From Kyrpidia spormannii (GTDB lineage: Bacteria; Bacillota; Bacilli; Kyrpidiales; Kyrpidiaceae), in contig NZ_CP024955.1 of NCBI RefSeq assembly GCF_002804065.1, forward strand, positions 186,001 to 250,000: DNA of 64,000 bases, read 5' to 3'. The translations under genes and the position numbers were made by a program. Under the pieces are notes generated by a model. That model did not search any database. It saw only the letters and a list, made by a program, of their open reading frames with translations, and was not told the DNA's origin. Within the stretch, counting starts at the first letter, position 1. Each line of letters starts with the position of its first letter. Positions 63,203 through 64,000 of the stretch are shown here, one piece after another.

Positions 63203-64000
63203 GGATCCGACGGCACAGCAGATCGAAGCCGAGGCCCTCTACCGGGATCTCGGCATGACCGATGTGGAATACCGCCGGGCCACGGAGCTGCTCGGGCGGC
63301 GGCCGAACTGGGTGGAGCTGGGCCTCTTCTCGGTGATGTGGTCGGAGCACTGCAGTTATAAAAGTTCCCGCCGGGTGTTGCGGCGGTTTCCCACGGAAGG
63401 GCCCCAGGTCTTGCAGGGCCCCGGGGAGAACGCCGGGGTGGTGGATATCGGGGACGGGCTGGCGGTGGCCTTCAAAATGGAGTCGCACAACCACCCCTCG
63501 GCCATTGAGCCGTATCAAGGGGCGGCCACCGGGGTCGGCGGCATCATCCGGGATATTTTCACCATGGGAGCTCGGCCCATTGCCCTTCTGGACAGTTTGC
63601 GCTTTGGGCCGCCGGATGATCCCCGCCAGCGGTACCTGCTCCGGGAGGTGGTGGCGGGGATTGCCGGGTACGGCAATGCCATCGGCATTCCCACCGTGGG
63701 CGGGGAGGTGAAATTCGCCGAGAGCTACCGGGAGAATCCGCTGGTCAACGCTATGTGCGTGGGGCTGATGCGCCACGAAGATCTGGCCCGGGGGACCGCT
63801 TCCGGAGTGGGCAATCCGGTGATGGTGGTGGGGGCGAAGACCGGCCGGGACGGCATTCACGGCGCGACCTTCGCTTCGGCGGAGGATCCATTGGAGAAGG
63901 AGCGCTCGGCGGTTCAAGTCGGCGACCCCTTTATGGAGAAACTATTGGTGGAAGCATGTCTGGAGCTGATCGCCACCGGTGGAGTGGTGGGGATCCAGGA
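63195..64000 (+). CDS. purL: FGAM synthase subunit PurL (5' part, runs off the window)
   Basis: PurL makes FGAM from FGAR with ATP and ammonia. The visible 268 residues contain [69 protein letters not shown] (in parts) and [15 protein letters not shown] 63195 is the start (GGGGAGGGAA upstream) and overlaps purQ. The frame is open to the end of the window; about two thirds of the gene lies beyond. Confidence 0.95.
   Translation, partial: MSKDPTAQQIEAEALYRDLGMTDVEYRRATELLGRRPNWVELGLFSVMWSEHCSYKSSRRVLRRFPTEGPQVLQGPGENAGVVDIGDGLAVAFKMESHNHPSAIEPYQGAATGVGGIIRDIFTMGARPIALLDSLRFGPPDDPRQRYLLREVVAGIAGYGNAIGIPTVGGEVKFAESYRENPLVNAMCVGLMRHEDLARGTASGVGNPVMVVGAKTGRDGIHGATFASAEDPLEKERSAVQVGDPFMEKLLVEACLELIATGGVVGIQ

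Overview
The window looks like a chromosomal segment of a spore-forming, GC-rich member of the Bacillota. The evidence is two sets of GerA-type germinant receptor genes, YjcZ-type small sporulation proteins, an EndoAI/EndoA toxin-antitoxin pair, a CIRCE-controlled groESL operon, and GTG/TTG starts with strong GGAGG ribosome sites. Gene content and order resemble Alicyclobacillaceae such as Kyrpidia (inference from memory, not a search). No tRNA, rRNA, CRISPR array or transposase gene was recognised.

Much of the backbone follows the gene order known from Bacillus subtilis. Bases 1-9040 hold an LCP cell-wall protein with an SH3 tail, a YwiC-like membrane protein, a metallo-hydrolase, acpS, the NAD(P)HX repair enzyme, a YdcC-like lipoprotein, a cation diffusion facilitator on the minus strand, and ndoAI-ndoA. 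Next come an S-adenosylhomocysteine hydrolase-like gene, a class-I amidotransferase hydrolase, a DUF1659/DUF2922 pair, DedA and an EamA permease. Bases 14681-22249 are thiL-tsaE-tsaB-rimI-tsaD-5-FCL-tatC-groES-groEL (thiamine, t6A, folate, Tat export, chaperonin). Bases 36034-45771 hold a zinc-ribbon protein, an M23 peptidase, a MoxR-DUF58-transglutaminase operon, and guaA-pbuG behind a guanine riboswitch. Bases 59118-64000 are the purine operon purE-B-C-S-Q-L, with paired PurR boxes, a promoter and a second guanine riboswitch; purL runs off the end and purK is absent.

Accessory stretches interrupt this backbone. At 22560-36000 there are a YjcZ gene, an AT-rich cytochrome P450 of the CYP152 peroxygenase type, gerA-gerB without a C subunit, small metabolic genes, a decayed glutamine-synthetase-like pseudogene, ilvE, a secreted phosphoesterase, a 3'-truncated csaA, and a DapA-family/cupin/aldo-keto reductase group.

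The most interesting region is 46054-51736. A PAS-AAA+-HTH enhancer-binding protein is followed by two TATAC-N6-GTATA palindromes, a near-consensus sigma-54 -24/-12 promoter, and a tightly packed operon of a ureohydrolase, an NCS1 permease, a nitrilase-superfamily amidase and a cyclase-family hydrolase. It reads as an RpoN-dependent scavenging system for a guanidino, ureido or related nitrogen compound whose substrate is unknown. Next to it are a TsdA-like dihaem cytochrome c lipoprotein, a membrane-anchored ClpP-fold protease, a DUF2231 protein, and a complete gerKA-KB-KC operon with a sigma-G-like promoter.
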